The notes beneath the pieces are model-generated. The model was not told the DNA's origin, searched no databases, and was given only the letters and a program-made list of their open reading frames with translations. This document shows, in pieces, positions 1-8,910 of a stretch of 64,000 bases of DNA (position 1 is the first letter of the stretch; every line of letters begins with the position of its first letter). This stretch comes from Natrinema gelatinilyticum (lineage in GTDB: Archaea; Halobacteriota; Halobacteria; Halobacteriales; Natrialbaceae): positions 186,001 to 250,000 of the forward strand of contig NZ_CP100757.1 of assembly GCF_024266705.1 (NCBI RefSeq), written 5' to 3'. The position numbers were made by a program, and so were the translations under genes.

Positions 1-843
1 GGCGAAGCGTCGCATATCCCAGATGAGACACTCAGCGAGTGTACTGACGGTGAGCCTGATCGACAACGAGTTGCGACGGCGACGGCTGGATATCCAGACA
101 CTCCAACGGAAACGGATACCGAGTGTCGGTCCTGTGGCGCACCGATCCCAGCTGACCGGACCAAATGCCTGTTCTGTCTCACCAACCATCTCGAGAACTC
201 CTCTTCTGAAACAGACGTACCACCAACAGAGTGGACACTGCTTGGCGTCGTCCACATGCTTGTCGAGTCGTCGACGTTCTATGGTGCCGTCGCGAAAGGC
301 GCGGCCGCTGCGACACTCCTTGCTTCGAGTGCGACGGAATCAACGGTCGACGACTGTACGATCATCTACGATCTCGAGGACGAGCCTGCAGCCCAATTGA
401 CCGATCGGTGGCCTGTACTACCCGCTGCAGTACGGATCTCATCCACTGACGGTGAGCAGCTTTTCGCAGCGGCTCATGATCGAACAGCGTGGACTGACCA
501 ATCAGCGGTGGATAGCGACTGCGAACCAACAACCTATCTCTGTGACGAGGGTGGGATGGGTATTCGCGATGAGCAGCGACTTGCGACGCTGCTCGACAAC
601 GCCGGTGGTGATGCATGGTTAGTCCCCGCAATTGCCCTCCAGCAGGCACCTAAAGAACGTGAACCTGAGCATCAGGACAGTGGCATTCCGACCAAAGAAC
701 GCCTCGAGTGTCACCAGTGCGGACGCACAACCGATCATCGATTCAGTGCTCATGAATCGGTTCCCGACGAAACCTGGACCGGCCATGCAATCTGGGAGTG
801 CCAGGTCTGCGGGATGCCGCGCTATGGGCCGACTCCAGAGTGA
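1..843 (+). CDS. Haloarchaeal zinc-ribbon protein, 5' end outside the window
   Basis: The frame is open from base 1 with no start, so the N-terminus is missing. Two cysteine clusters are visible: an N-terminal CRSCGAPIPADRTKCLFC (about residues 39-56 of the visible part) and a C-terminal CHQCGRTTDHRF ... WECQVCGMPRYGP, a treble-clef or zinc-ribbon pattern. The middle contains a typical block around TEWTLLGVVHMLVESSTFYG. From memory, this family is carried in databases under the uninformative name 'biosurfactant protein 1'; I infer no such activity. A decayed relative lies at 41.7-42.2 kb, so the family is repeated here and may travel with mobile DNA. The function is unknown; metal binding is the only safe prediction. 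Confidence 0.75.
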   Translation, partial: GEASHIPDETLSECTDGEPDRQRVATATAGYPDTPTETDTECRSCGAPIPADRTKCLFCLTNHLENSSSETDVPPTEWTLLGVVHMLVESSTFYGAVAKGAAAATLLASSATESTVDDCTIIYDLEDEPAAQLTDRWPVLPAAVRISSTDGEQLFAAAHDRTAWTDQSAVDSDCEPTTYLCDEGGMGIRDEQRLATLLDNAGGDAWLVPAIALQQAPKEREPEHQDSGIPTKERLECHQCGRTTDHRFSAHESVPDETWTGHAIWECQVCGMPRYGPTPE

Positions 844-866
844 AACTGAGAGACAGACATTCCGAA

Positions 867-1283
867 TTAGAGCGTGTCAAACGAGTTGATCACGTCACTT
901 GTCGAGTACGTCTCCACTAGGCTCTGTTCGTCGAAGTCAGAATCGTCACTCCAGATAGCGGCATCACTGGCGATCGCACACGCGAGGTACAACACATCGT
1001 CAGGATCAGTATCTCCGATTTCCGCTTTTGCTGTTTCGATAGCCGGATAGAAGTCGTCGGCAGGAACGACCTCAATGTACTGGAACAAGAGGTCGATGAA
1101 CTGTGCTACTCGATCCGGCTTCATTCCAGATTTATCCACGATCAGTTCTTCATAATTCTCGATTTCGTCATAAACAAAGGCGGGTGTCAAGAGCTCTGGT
1201 TCGAGTGTGACAATGAGTTCCCGTGTTTTCGAATTAGCAATGAGTGCAGAGATAACGACGTTGGCGTCAATGACCAGCTTCAT
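867..1283 (-). CDS. vapC: PIN-domain toxin, VapC-like
   Basis: The 138-residue protein starts MKLVIDANVVISAL, the beta-1 strand and first catalytic Asp of PIN ribonucleases. A later GDTDPDDVLYLACA segment and the WSDDSDFDE segment supply the other acidic residues. Length fits VapC-type PIN toxins (about 130-150 residues). It lies 9 bases downstream of a small ribbon-helix-helix protein on the same strand, the standard antitoxin-toxin order. Expected activity is Mg-dependent RNA cleavage, normally blocked by the partner. The target RNA cannot be predicted. Confidence 0.85.
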   Translation of the reverse strand: MKLVIDANVVISALIANSKTRELIVTLEPELLTPAFVYDEIENYEELIVDKSGMKPDRVAQFIDLLFQYIEVVPADDFYPAIETAKAEIGDTDPDDVLYLACAIASDAAIWSDDSDFDEQSLVETYSTSDVINSFDTL

Positions 1284-1292
1284 CCGTCGAGT

Positions 1293-1523
1293 CTACGCCG
1301 ACTCTTCTTCGACGCGCTTACGTCCTTGTTCGTTAATCTTATTGGCAATTTCCTGAACGTCGCGCTCGGTGAGCTTACTTTCACTAGTAAGTTCGTCCAT
1401 CATTTCGAGTGCCTCAATCTTCTCTTGGATGGCTTGGCGCGTAACCTCACTCCAGTTGATCTCCGGATGGTTTTCCATTCGCTCTTTGAGATCATCATCT
1501 ACGTTGACCGTGATACTGGGCAT
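1293..1523 (-). CDS. vapB: Ribbon-helix-helix antitoxin, VapB-like
   Basis: A 76-residue protein if started at MPSITVNVDDDL. A longer start six codons upstream (1541) is possible, but MPSITV is the usual beginning of CopG/Arc-type proteins. The N-terminal half (ITVNVDDDLKERME ... WSEVTRQAIQEKI) is a ribbon-helix-helix DNA-binding fold. The C-terminal half is charged and helical and probably wraps the PIN toxin encoded next. It is expected to bind its own promoter with the toxin. Confidence 0.8.
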   Translation of the reverse strand: MPSITVNVDDDLKERMENHPEINWSEVTRQAIQEKIEALEMMDELTSESKLTERDVQEIANKINEQGRKRVEEESA

Positions 1524-1602
1524 ACAGGATCCTATGGACACACAGAATAATGTGTCTTTCGGTCAAATTACATCCATGTATGCAGGAGTCTCACGCGGCA
1601 AA

Positions 1603-2378
1603 GAACGGTCCGTTAGCAGTGGCGGTGAGAGTGCCAAGCCCCCGCCCTCGAGGAGCGACCGGCGGGAGCAAGTAGGGCGGGGATACGGCACCCCCACGAG
1701 TCTCAAACACGAGACAACCAGAATCTTTACCGTAGAAGCTGTCGTACATAAAGACACATCGGATGATATACAGCCCTCGCTTTCGATTGCTCCCAACCAC
1801 GGAGCAACGCTCGCTCTCTCGGAAAGAGTACGAATCAAACAACTGGGAGAAGCAACGCCGCTGTGTCGCAGAAGTCCACGCTCGGATGTCGAACAAGAAG
1901 CAGGACTTCAAGCACAAGCTCGCACATTTCTACACCACCGAGTACGACGCCGTGTTCGTCGAAGACCTCACCGTAAGGGAGATGCTCGAATCACCGGAGA
2001 ATGCACGGAACAAGGCCGAGGTCGGGTGGCGCGACTTCATTACCATCCTCGAACACCACGGCGAGAAGAACGGCTGTCACGTCAAAGAAGTCGAGCCGCG
2101 CGGGACGACCAAGGAGTGCGCCTCGTGCGGCGTTTCGACGTGGAAGCCCATCTGGAGACGCGAGCATTCGTGTCCGGCGTGCGGGTTCGAACTGGACAGG
2201 GATTGGAACGCGTCGTTGAACGTGCTGTCGCGTGGTCTCAACACACTAGAAGTGGTTCACTCCGAATCTACGCCCATGGAGACTGTGACCGCTACGGACA
2301 CCACTGATTTCCAGCGCGTGTCTGCAAGTCACGTCGTAGAAACGGGAAGCCTCGGGGCTTGACCCCGAGACGATTCAC
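1603..2378 (+). mobile_element. Internally deleted IS1341-type (tnpB) element
   Basis: Upstream of the damaged tnpB, around 1640-1690, is a GC-rich hairpin (CCCCCGCCC pairing with GGGCGGGG) typical of the left end of IS200/IS605-type elements. The right end has the stem CCTCGGGG-CTTGA-CCCCGAG and finishes in GATTCAC at 2378, as in the intact element at 50.3-51.6 kb. The left limit is approximate. Both ends are kept while most of the gene is lost, so it resembles a step on the way to a non-coding derivative. The right terminus overlaps the end of the convergent trkH and holds its stop codon. Confidence 0.65.
1763..2362 (+). pseudogene. tnpB: tnpB with a large internal deletion
   Basis: The first 15 residues (MIYSPRFRLLPTTEQ) match a TnpB N-terminus (compare MEYSHRYHAYPTQAV at 51.5 kb) and are then joined directly to the segment RSLSRKEYESNNWEKQ, which in the intact protein lies near residue 235. 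About 220 residues, including the RuvC-I Asp motif (GIDLG), are gone. RuvC-II (VFVEDLTV), the Zn-ribbon (CASCGVSTWKPIW...CPAC) and RuvC-III (LDRDWNASLN) remain. It stays in frame but cannot be an active nuclease. It ends in ETGSLGA with the stop in the loop of the right-end hairpin, the same arrangement as the intact copy. Confidence 0.85.
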
Positions 2379-3913
2379 CGTTTCCAGAATCCGCCAGTGA
2401 ACAAGACAAGAACAGGGATGATCTCGAGGCGGCCAATCCACATAAGAAAGACCATCAACAATTTCGAACTGTCAGGAAACTCGAGGTAGCTTCCGAAGGG
2501 GCCGAGCGATCCGAAGCCGGGGCCGATATTGCCGAGCGTCGCGAGGCTTGCGCTGAATGCCTCGAGCGGTGTTATCGCGTATCCGATGCGGCTCGCATCG
2601 AGCATTATGATCAGCGTCGCGAGGGCGAAGATAACCAGATACATGAACGAGAAACCGAGTACGCCGCGAATGGCGTCTTCGTCGACAATGTTGTTACCGA
2701 GCCGAATCGGGCGGATGGCTTCAGGATGATAGGCCGTGAACAGTTCCCGACGAAGGAATTTGAAGACAATCAGCCACCGGACGACCTTGATGCCACCGCC
2801 GGTCGAGCCGGCGCAGCCGCCGACAAGCATGGCAAACAAGACGATGACTTTGCTCGTCGAGTTCCAGTCGGCGAAGTCGCTGGTCGCATATCCGGTCGAA
2901 GTCAGCATTGAGGTAATCTGAAAGGCGCTCTGTCGTAACGAGTTTCCGAATATCCCTTCTGTCATGCCGCCGAGTTCCGCCAGTGCCGGCGCAGCACCGG
3001 CATAGAGAACCGCAGCGAGAAGTACTGTTAAAGCGGCGATAGCAGTGATGTAGGCGCGAAACTCGGAGTTTCGAACGAAACGGTGCCGTTCACCGCTGAA
3101 GACGTGCCAGAACAGTGCAAAGTTGGTCCCGGCGATGATCATGAACGGGATGACTGTCCATTGCACAATCGCGGAGAATGCCGCGACGCTGTCGGCCTCT
3201 GGCGAGAATCCGCCCGTAGGGAGCGTCGTGAACCCGTGGGAGATCGCGTTGTAGAGTCCCATGTTCGGGGCAAGTCCAGCGAGGTGGAGTCCGTAAAGGA
3301 TAGCGATATAGACGACTGTGAAAGCGAAGTAGACCAGCCAGAGAATGCGCGCTGTTTCGGCGATCCGCGGTGTTAGTTTCTGCAACTGCGGCCCCGGCGC
3401 TTCTGATTCGACCAGTTGTGCCCCGCTGACCGCGAGTTCGGGGAGGATTGCAACCATTAGCACGATGATCCCCATGCCGCCAAGCCACTGTGTGAGCTGT
3501 CGCCACATCATCACGGCGTGAGAGTGGCGCTCGAGCGAAATTTCGCCTAAAACCGTCGCTCCGGTCGTCGTGAAGCCGGACATCGACTCGAACAGAGCGT
3601 TGACCGGGTGAGCAATCGTCGATTCGGTTCCCCACCCCGCGAGCACGTACGGCACTGCGCCCACGACGGCGACCGCGAGCCACGAAATCGCGACGAACAG
3701 CATCGCCTCGCGAATCTCCAGATCCGGTTCGGGGCTGAGCCGCTCAAGACCATGACCAAAGATGATTGTGAGGAGGATCGTCGCGATGAACGGGTATAAG
3801 GGATCACCGTAGATGAGCGCGACGACGATCGGAACTACGAGCGGGACGGCAAGATATTTTAGGAGGGTTCCAACGAGCGCGAAACTGGCCCGCCAGTCAG
3901 TTCGAAGCCGCAT
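2375..3913 (-). CDS. trkH: TrkH-type potassium transporter subunit
   Basis: A 512-residue integral membrane protein with the four K+-filter repeats of the TrkH/KtrB family: SMSGFTTTGATV (about 110-121), TTLPTGGFS (229-237), TSTGYAT (338-344) and TLGNIGPGFG near the C-terminus. It also has the conserved GGCAGSTGGGIKVVRW segment of the gating loop. Length is normal. It is transcribed away from the trkA-trkH pair at 4.6-7.0 kb, and the cytosolic TrkA encoded there is the likely regulatory partner. In haloarchaea such systems supply the high internal K+ used as osmolyte. The stop codon lies within the terminus of the adjacent mobile element. Confidence 0.93.
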   Translation of the reverse strand: MRLRTDWRASFALVGTLLKYLAVPLVVPIVVALIYGDPLYPFIATILLTIIFGHGLERLSPEPDLEIREAMLFVAISWLAVAVVGAVPYVLAGWGTESTIAHPVNALFESMSGFTTTGATVLGEISLERHSHAVMMWRQLTQWLGGMGIIVLMVAILPELAVSGAQLVESEAPGPQLQKLTPRIAETARILWLVYFAFTVVYIAILYGLHLAGLAPNMGLYNAISHGFTTLPTGGFSPEADSVAAFSAIVQWTVIPFMIIAGTNFALFWHVFSGERHRFVRNSEFRAYITAIAALTVLLAAVLYAGAAPALAELGGMTEGIFGNSLRQSAFQITSMLTSTGYATSDFADWNSTSKVIVLFAMLVGGCAGSTGGGIKVVRWLIVFKFLRRELFTAYHPEAIRPIRLGNNIVDEDAIRGVLGFSFMYLVIFALATLIIMLDASRIGYAITPLEAFSASLATLGNIGPGFGSLGPFGSYLEFPDSSKLLMVFLMWIGRLEIIPVLVLFTGGFWKR

Positions 3914-4303
3914 AGACCACCTCGCTTACGTAGCCACGTCTGGACACGATATATTACGGCCTTTCGGCAGGAACGTATTAAGTCATCATGACTGTCACGC
4001 CGTTCGTGATTCATATTATATCCACAGGGATTCGAGGTGAATGCCTCAAGGACGTTCGAGAGAGCGAACTTCTCTTGTGATATCGTCAGATTCAGTCGGA
4101 ATTTGACTGCAAACGAGATCTCCGATTCCACAATGAGGAAAGGCTGGCGGCCTTTCGAACCATTTGACCTCGAGGTGGTTCACCGTTTACTCCGTGCTGA
4201 CGGATTGAAAGAATAGCAGCTAGGCATACTCGCCGATCCCAGGACTCAAGTCGCGGCCGAGACGGGTACAGGATCTTTATACGAGCCGCGCGTAATCCAA
4301 CTC
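3914..4303. other. Intergenic region between divergent trkH and a small membrane gene
   Basis: 390 bases between diverging genes. I see no convincing gene. Short open stretches on both strands (for example 4133-4219 +) lack family resemblance. The region must hold the trkH promoter and that of the gene at 4304. Confidence 0.4.
4276..4282 (+). promoter_or_regulatory. TATA box, probably leaderless promoter
   Basis: TTTATAC is centred about 25 bases before the ATG at 4304, the normal haloarchaeal TATA-to-start distance, so transcription probably begins at or next to the start codon. Confidence 0.55.
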
Positions 4304-4549
4304 ATGAACGTTCGCTTACCGAGCGTCCGTCACCCACACTCGTTTTACGACGTCTTCAGCGTCGTCGCTGTTGCGGTGGCGATCATGGCCCTCGTCCTCG
4401 CCATATGGTACGGTTCGATCATCAGGACCGAAATGGTGGTGTTCATGGCGATTGTTTTTCTGTGGGCCGCGTGGGCGATCGAGCGAATTTTGAGTGAATC
4501 CGAAGAACGGGCGAAGCGACAAAGGCGGCGACCGCCCTGGGACAAGTAA
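4304..4549 (+). CDS. Small two-helix membrane protein
   Basis: An 81-residue protein with two hydrophobic segments (about residues 17-37 and 43-60) followed by a basic, cytosolic-looking tail (EERAKRQRRRPPWDK). It sits between the two arms of the potassium-uptake locus, about 100 bases before trkA on the same strand. A TATA box fits the chosen ATG. I do not recognise a family. Co-expression with trkA is plausible but unproven. Confidence 0.6.
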   Translation: MNVRLPSVRHPHSFYDVFSVVAVAVAIMALVLAIWYGSIIRTEMVVFMAIVFLWAAWAIERILSESEERAKRQRRRPPWDK

Positions 4550-4651
4550 CGGTGGCGACCATCAATCGAGTAGGCTCGAACGGCTATCGCCCGAGAACAC
4601 GACTTGTACGTCGAAGCGGTATATTTTCATCATAGACGCGACAAGGCCGAC

Positions 4652-5341
4652 ATGATGTACATCATCGTCGTCGGTGCGGGCGATATCGGTATTCCACTGA
4701 TCGATATCGCGACCCGATCGGGGAACGAGGTCGTCGTCATCGAGAAAGATCCCGAGCGTGCGGACCGGGCTGCCGGTGAGTACGACTGTCTGATTCTCAA
4801 TGACGATGCGACGGCCCACGAAGCTCTCATTGATGCTGGAATCGGGAACGCTGATGCCCTGATAAGCACGACCGACCGGGATGCGACCAATATTATGGTC
4901 TGTCTGCTCGCACAGGAACACGAGGTTCCTGCAATCGTCTCGGTCGTCCACGACCCCGAGCACATGAACGTGTTTCGTCAGATCGGTGTGAACACGATGG
5001 AGAATCCACAGGAACTAATTGCTGGGTACCTCTATCGTTCAGTAGCTCGCCCAGCAATCGTCGACTATATGCGGATTGGCGAGGAAGCGGAAGTGTTCGA
5101 AATCCGAGTCGGCGAAAACGCACCGATTGCCGGAAAGACGATCGTCGGGGCCGCAGACGAGGGGATCATCCCTGATGATGTCCTAATTGTCGCAATTGAA
5201 CGCGAGGGACAGGATCCGCCGCTGACCCCGCAGGGCGATACGGAAATCCACACGGACGATCTGCTTACTGTCTATTCGGGATTTGGCGCTGAACCCGAAC
5301 TGACGGACGTGTTCGGCCACTACGAAGATCGGGTGAAGTGA
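4652..5341 (+). CDS. trkA: TrkA, NAD-binding regulator of K+ uptake
   Basis: The 229-residue protein has an N-terminal RCK_N Rossmann domain (IIVVGAGDIG at residues 4-13, acidic strand end at VVVIEKD) and a C-terminal RCK_C (TrkA_C) domain from about residue 145 (EVFEIRVGENAPIAGKTI). It has one RCK_N plus one RCK_C, half the size of the E. coli double protein, as in KtrA-like subunits. It should form a cytosolic ring gating TrkH by nucleotide binding. ATG at 4652 is preferred because MMYIIVVGAG is the canonical beginning; the extension to 4604 is not family-like. trkH follows after 124 bases. Confidence 0.92.
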   Translation: MMYIIVVGAGDIGIPLIDIATRSGNEVVVIEKDPERADRAAGEYDCLILNDDATAHEALIDAGIGNADALISTTDRDATNIMVCLLAQEHEVPAIVSVVHDPEHMNVFRQIGVNTMENPQELIAGYLYRSVARPAIVDYMRIGEEAEVFEIRVGENAPIAGKTIVGAADEGIIPDDVLIVAIEREGQDPPLTPQGDTEIHTDDLLTVYSGFGAEPELTDVFGHYEDRVK

Positions 5342-5465
5342 CAGCCACTACAGACAGTTATCTATCTATGTCTGTCAGCCGCAATACTCACCGAGAAGGT
5401 AGGGTCGAGAGGCGTGATCGACGTTTCGACGTGTATATGAATCCAGACGGGACAGTGGGTAATAA

Positions 5466-7016
5466 ATGAACGGAGCGGTGGAAACGATCGGTCGAGACCT
5501 TGGGCGGATATTCGAGGCACTGGCCGGGCTCCTGTTCGTCTCGCTGCTCGTTCCGCTAGCTTGGGGCGAGTACTGGGCGATGCCCGCGTTGCTCGTCTCC
5601 GGAGTGGTGCCGTTTGCTACCGGCTATGCCCTAACATCGCGGTTTCGCGGGGCTGCCCAACCTGGGAAGTTACACGGGATGATCATCGCCGCGTTAGGTT
5701 GGTTCTGCGTCGCGCTCTTTGGCTCGCTGCCTTTCTTGCTCATAGCGTGGACAATTGAGATGGCACCGTCAGCGCTTGGAACGCCGGCACAGACGCCGAC
5801 GGTCGCGGCGTTCACTGATCCGATCAATGCCGTTTTCGAAAGCATGAGTGGCTTTACCGGCACCGGACTGACGATGACCGACAACGAGGAGGTCTTGCCG
5901 CGAACCCTCCAATGGTGGCGGTCATTTATCGAATGGATCGGCGGCGTCGGCGTAATCGTCCTCACAACGGCGATTCTCTCACGGCCCGGCAGTGGTTCTT
6001 TAACCCTCTATGAGAGTGAAGCCCGATCCGAGCGTATTCATCCGAGTATCGTCTCGACCGTCCAGACGATCTGGTGGATCTTTCTCCTTCTTACGTTCGT
6101 CTCTATTCTGCTGCTGTGGGTTGTCGGCATGCCGCTCTGGGGAGCGATCAACCACGGCATGACTGGGCTTTCGACTGGCGGATTCTCAATTACTGACAAC
6201 TCAATTGCCACTTACGATAGCGCAGCTATCGACTTCGCTCTCTTACCGGTCATGTTACTCGGCAGCATCGCCTTCCCGGTTCACTATCTCATCCTCCAAG
6301 GCGACCTCCGAAACTTCTATACGGATCTCCAGACACGCTGGGTATTTATCTATATGAGTGCCGGCACGCTCGCACTCACTGCATTCGTCTACGTAACTGA
6401 GACGTACGACACGCTGTTCGCGGCGTTTCGCTACAGTTCGTTTCAGTTCGTTTCAGCGGCGACTTGCGCCGGCTTCCAAACCGCTGCCGACACGACCAAC
6501 GTGGCACTTGGCCGGTGGCCAGCCCAGGCCCAGCTCACAGTTGTCTTCGGGATGATCGTCGGTGGTGCGTCCGGGTCGACAGCTGGTGGAATAAAACTCA
6601 TCAGAGCACTCACGCTGTTGAAAGGGATTAGGTTCCGTATTTCTGACGTTTTCTATCCCAGGAGTGCAGTTCGCCGGCTGAAAATCAACGGTCGCCGGCT
6701 TAATGAACAGGAAGTACGTCAGGAGTTTGAGGAAGCAGCCATCATCGGCTTCCTCTGGTTTGTCTTCCTCGCTGTCGGTACCTTCGTTCTCCTATTTATC
6801 CTTCCACAGGGTGAATACACCCTTGAAAACATCATCTTCGAAGTGGCCAGCGCACAGGGCAACGTCGGCCTCTCAGCTGGCATCACCGGTCCCAAATCGT
6901 TGCCGACGCTCGGCAAGATAATATTCTTATTTAATATGTGGATTGGCCGCCTCGAAATCATCCCCGTACTTGTCACGTTACGGACGGTCTTCGACCGTGG
7001 TGGGCTATATCGATGA
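5466..7016 (+). CDS. trkH: Second TrkH-type potassium transporter subunit
   Basis: 516 residues, with about ten membrane segments and four filter repeats: SMSGFTGTGLTM, TGLSTGGFS, AATCAGFQTA and AQGNVGLSAG. The loop GGASGSTAGGIKLIR matches that of TrkH. It differs clearly from the 2.4-kb copy, so it is a paralogue rather than a recent duplicate. It lies downstream of trkA and overlaps the next small gene by four bases (ATGA), which indicates one transcript. Confidence 0.92.
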   Translation: MNGAVETIGRDLGRIFEALAGLLFVSLLVPLAWGEYWAMPALLVSGVVPFATGYALTSRFRGAAQPGKLHGMIIAALGWFCVALFGSLPFLLIAWTIEMAPSALGTPAQTPTVAAFTDPINAVFESMSGFTGTGLTMTDNEEVLPRTLQWWRSFIEWIGGVGVIVLTTAILSRPGSGSLTLYESEARSERIHPSIVSTVQTIWWIFLLLTFVSILLLWVVGMPLWGAINHGMTGLSTGGFSITDNSIATYDSAAIDFALLPVMLLGSIAFPVHYLILQGDLRNFYTDLQTRWVFIYMSAGTLALTAFVYVTETYDTLFAAFRYSSFQFVSAATCAGFQTAADTTNVALGRWPAQAQLTVVFGMIVGGASGSTAGGIKLIRALTLLKGIRFRISDVFYPRSAVRRLKINGRRLNEQEVRQEFEEAAIIGFLWFVFLAVGTFVLLFILPQGEYTLENIIFEVASAQGNVGLSAGITGPKSLPTLGKIIFLFNMWIGRLEIIPVLVTLRTVFDRGGLYR

Positions 7017-7222
7017 AAATCGACAGCCTTCCGATTGTGGGAGAACCGCTTGAAGGCGGTGCCGAAGACTTGGTTTTCGATTCGATGTTGCTCCTTGGAC
7101 CGGTTATTGTTGTACTTATTGCCATTGTAGGGCGGTCAGCGCTGACGACCACGATAGCAGTCGCGTATCTCTCGAGTTTTGTTGGGTATGTCCTGTATCG
7201 GGGAGTATACAGAGGTTCGTGA
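7013..7222 (+). CDS. Small two-helix membrane protein coupled to trkH
   Basis: A 69-residue protein with two hydrophobic stretches (about residues 24-41 and 44-63). Its ATG overlaps the TGA of trkH, so translation is probably coupled. It ends in a short basic tail. No family is recognised. By position it may be an accessory subunit of the TrkH/TrkA system. Confidence 0.6.
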   Translation: MKIDSLPIVGEPLEGGAEDLVFDSMLLLGPVIVVLIAIVGRSALTTTIAVAYLSSFVGYVLYRGVYRGS

Positions 7223-7361
7223 AGTGGGCTAGAATCAGACCAACTTGGCGGTCTCGTCGCTGCTATAGAGCATTCATTGTTGAGATACCTTTCTCGTATC
7301 TCCTGCGGGCCACCCCTCAAAAGTGCTACTCATCAAAACAAACTCAGTACTTGCGGGTATC

Positions 7362-8811
7362 TATATTCGGTACTTCCCGACTGGTGTGAGAGCTGAAGCT
7401 AAAGCGTGGGTCTGATGAGGAAGATGTCTGGTTGAGTGAATGTGTTCAAAACCCCTCAGCCAGACGGTGTTCTTTCGGACTCGGACGTGAAAGATTTAGC
7501 GGAAGACGTCATCTGCCAGCTCCCTTTGCCAGGGATCGTGGGCTCGCCCCTCGATCCCGGCGATATCTGGGCTGTCGTGGTTCTTGCAGCAGTGAACCAG
7601 ACATCCATCTGGGAGACGTGCAAGGACAACGACAACGCTGCCTGTGACGATACTGTCATGGACTGGCTACATACGCTCAACCGAGAGTGGCTTGAGCGGG
7701 TTGCTAACCGCCTTCTCAAGGAGTTGGCGATGACGATCCTCGACCCTGATCGGTCGAGGATCGTCTCCATTGACTTCGTCGATAACCCCTACCACGGAAC
7801 GTACGCCGATGAAGAAGGTGAACTCTGCCGCATGCACGCAAAAGACGGAACAACGACGTGCCACCGGTACTGCACGGCGTATCTCGTCTCGAACGGAAAG
7901 CCAGTGACATTGGCGATGACGTACGTCCGTAGTGATGAGAAAGAGGCCGACGCGGTCGAGCGCGTCCTCGACCGCGTCGAAGTCTATCCCTTCGAGATAG
8001 AGTTGCTCTTGGCTGATCGTGGCTTCTACAACGAACGTATTCTGCGCCGCTCACGGGAGATTGCTGCGACTGTCGTTCCCGTCCAAAAGAAGGGCAAGCG
8101 CATGAGGAAGAAGCTGGATACGCACTGCTCGTACATGACGACCTATCGGATGTACAAAGGCCGCGAGCGGGAATTCCAGTTCCCGCTCGCGGTCGCTGTG
8201 TCATATCACGCCGGAGATCGCGGGAAAAGCGGCGAGGTCGTTCGAGGCTATGTGGCGTGCGATCTAGCCGATCGTACGCCGAAACAAGTCGAACGACTCT
8301 ATCGGAAACGGTCAGCGATCGAAACGAGCTACCGTGTATTTCGCCAAGCACGAGTGGTGACGACGACACAAGACCCAATCATCCGCTTCGCGTTCGTCCT
8401 GGTTGGATTCCTGTTGGAGAACCTCTGGCTTGTGCTTCGATGGGCGGTCGTCGCCCGCCCCCAGCGGGGCGGGCGCGACCTGCCCGAGGAATTCACGTTC
8501 AAGACCTTCTCTGACTGGATCAGACATGCATTAGAGGAAGAGCTAGAGCGGAGTTGGGAGATCGAGATGAACGGAACAGGTGTGCCAGAAGCATACGCGC
8601 CGGCCGCGGGCTGACGCCAGCCCGCGGCCTTGGGCAAGCTCCTGGTGAGCAACAGCATTCGTCTAGAACAGCGTATCTCAGCCTTCTTACTTTACTTCTC
8701 CTCATCCGTGGATTCTATTTCCTGTTCACTCAGTTACCACACGGCATTCACTCCGTTCGTCCATGACTCAGCACAGTTCACGAAGCGACGTTCGGGAAGT
8801 ACCGATATTCA
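7362..8811 (+). mobile_element. ISH3-family insertion sequence
   Basis: About 1.45 kb, the usual size of ISH3-type elements. A transposase gene is flanked by inverted repeats sharing TCGGTACTTCCCGA (7367-7380 forward; 8792-8805 reversed), with partial matching further out. I could not identify a target-site duplication, so the outer limits are approximate. Confidence 0.75.
7436..8614 (+). CDS. ISH3-family DDE transposase
   Basis: 392 residues starting at a GTG. DDE motifs are visible: the first Asp in VSIDFVDNPYHGTYAD, the second in LLLADRGFYN and the Glu in AIETSYRVFRQAR, in the order and spacing of IS4-superfamily/ISH3 transposases. There is no frameshift or internal stop, and it is enclosed by matching inverted repeats. 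It is probably functional. Confidence 0.88.
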   Translation: MNVFKTPQPDGVLSDSDVKDLAEDVICQLPLPGIVGSPLDPGDIWAVVVLAAVNQTSIWETCKDNDNAACDDTVMDWLHTLNREWLERVANRLLKELAMTILDPDRSRIVSIDFVDNPYHGTYADEEGELCRMHAKDGTTTCHRYCTAYLVSNGKPVTLAMTYVRSDEKEADAVERVLDRVEVYPFEIELLLADRGFYNERILRRSREIAATVVPVQKKGKRMRKKLDTHCSYMTTYRMYKGREREFQFPLAVAVSYHAGDRGKSGEVVRGYVACDLADRTPKQVERLYRKRSAIETSYRVFRQARVVTTTQDPIIRFAFVLVGFLLENLWLVLRWAVVARPQRGGRDLPEEFTFKTFSDWIRHALEEELERSWEIEMNGTGVPEAYAPAAG

Positions 8812-8910
8812 TTCACCTGTGAATACTTCCAACGTATCATCGGTGATACCTGATCGTGAGTGAATTGTACCGTCCGCTTGCTTTGCTTGCTTGGACACAA
8901 CTCAGCAAGC

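Noticed and set aside
1763..2362. Functional nuclease-dead TnpB repressor
   Set aside because: The deletion removes most of the RNA-binding lobe as well as RuvC-I, so a guided repressor is unlikely; it is kept only as a decay intermediate.
3859..4131. 90-codon minus-strand frame upstream of trkH
   Set aside because: Weak similarity to a Bat N-terminus is not enough, and its tail overlaps the trkH start in another frame.
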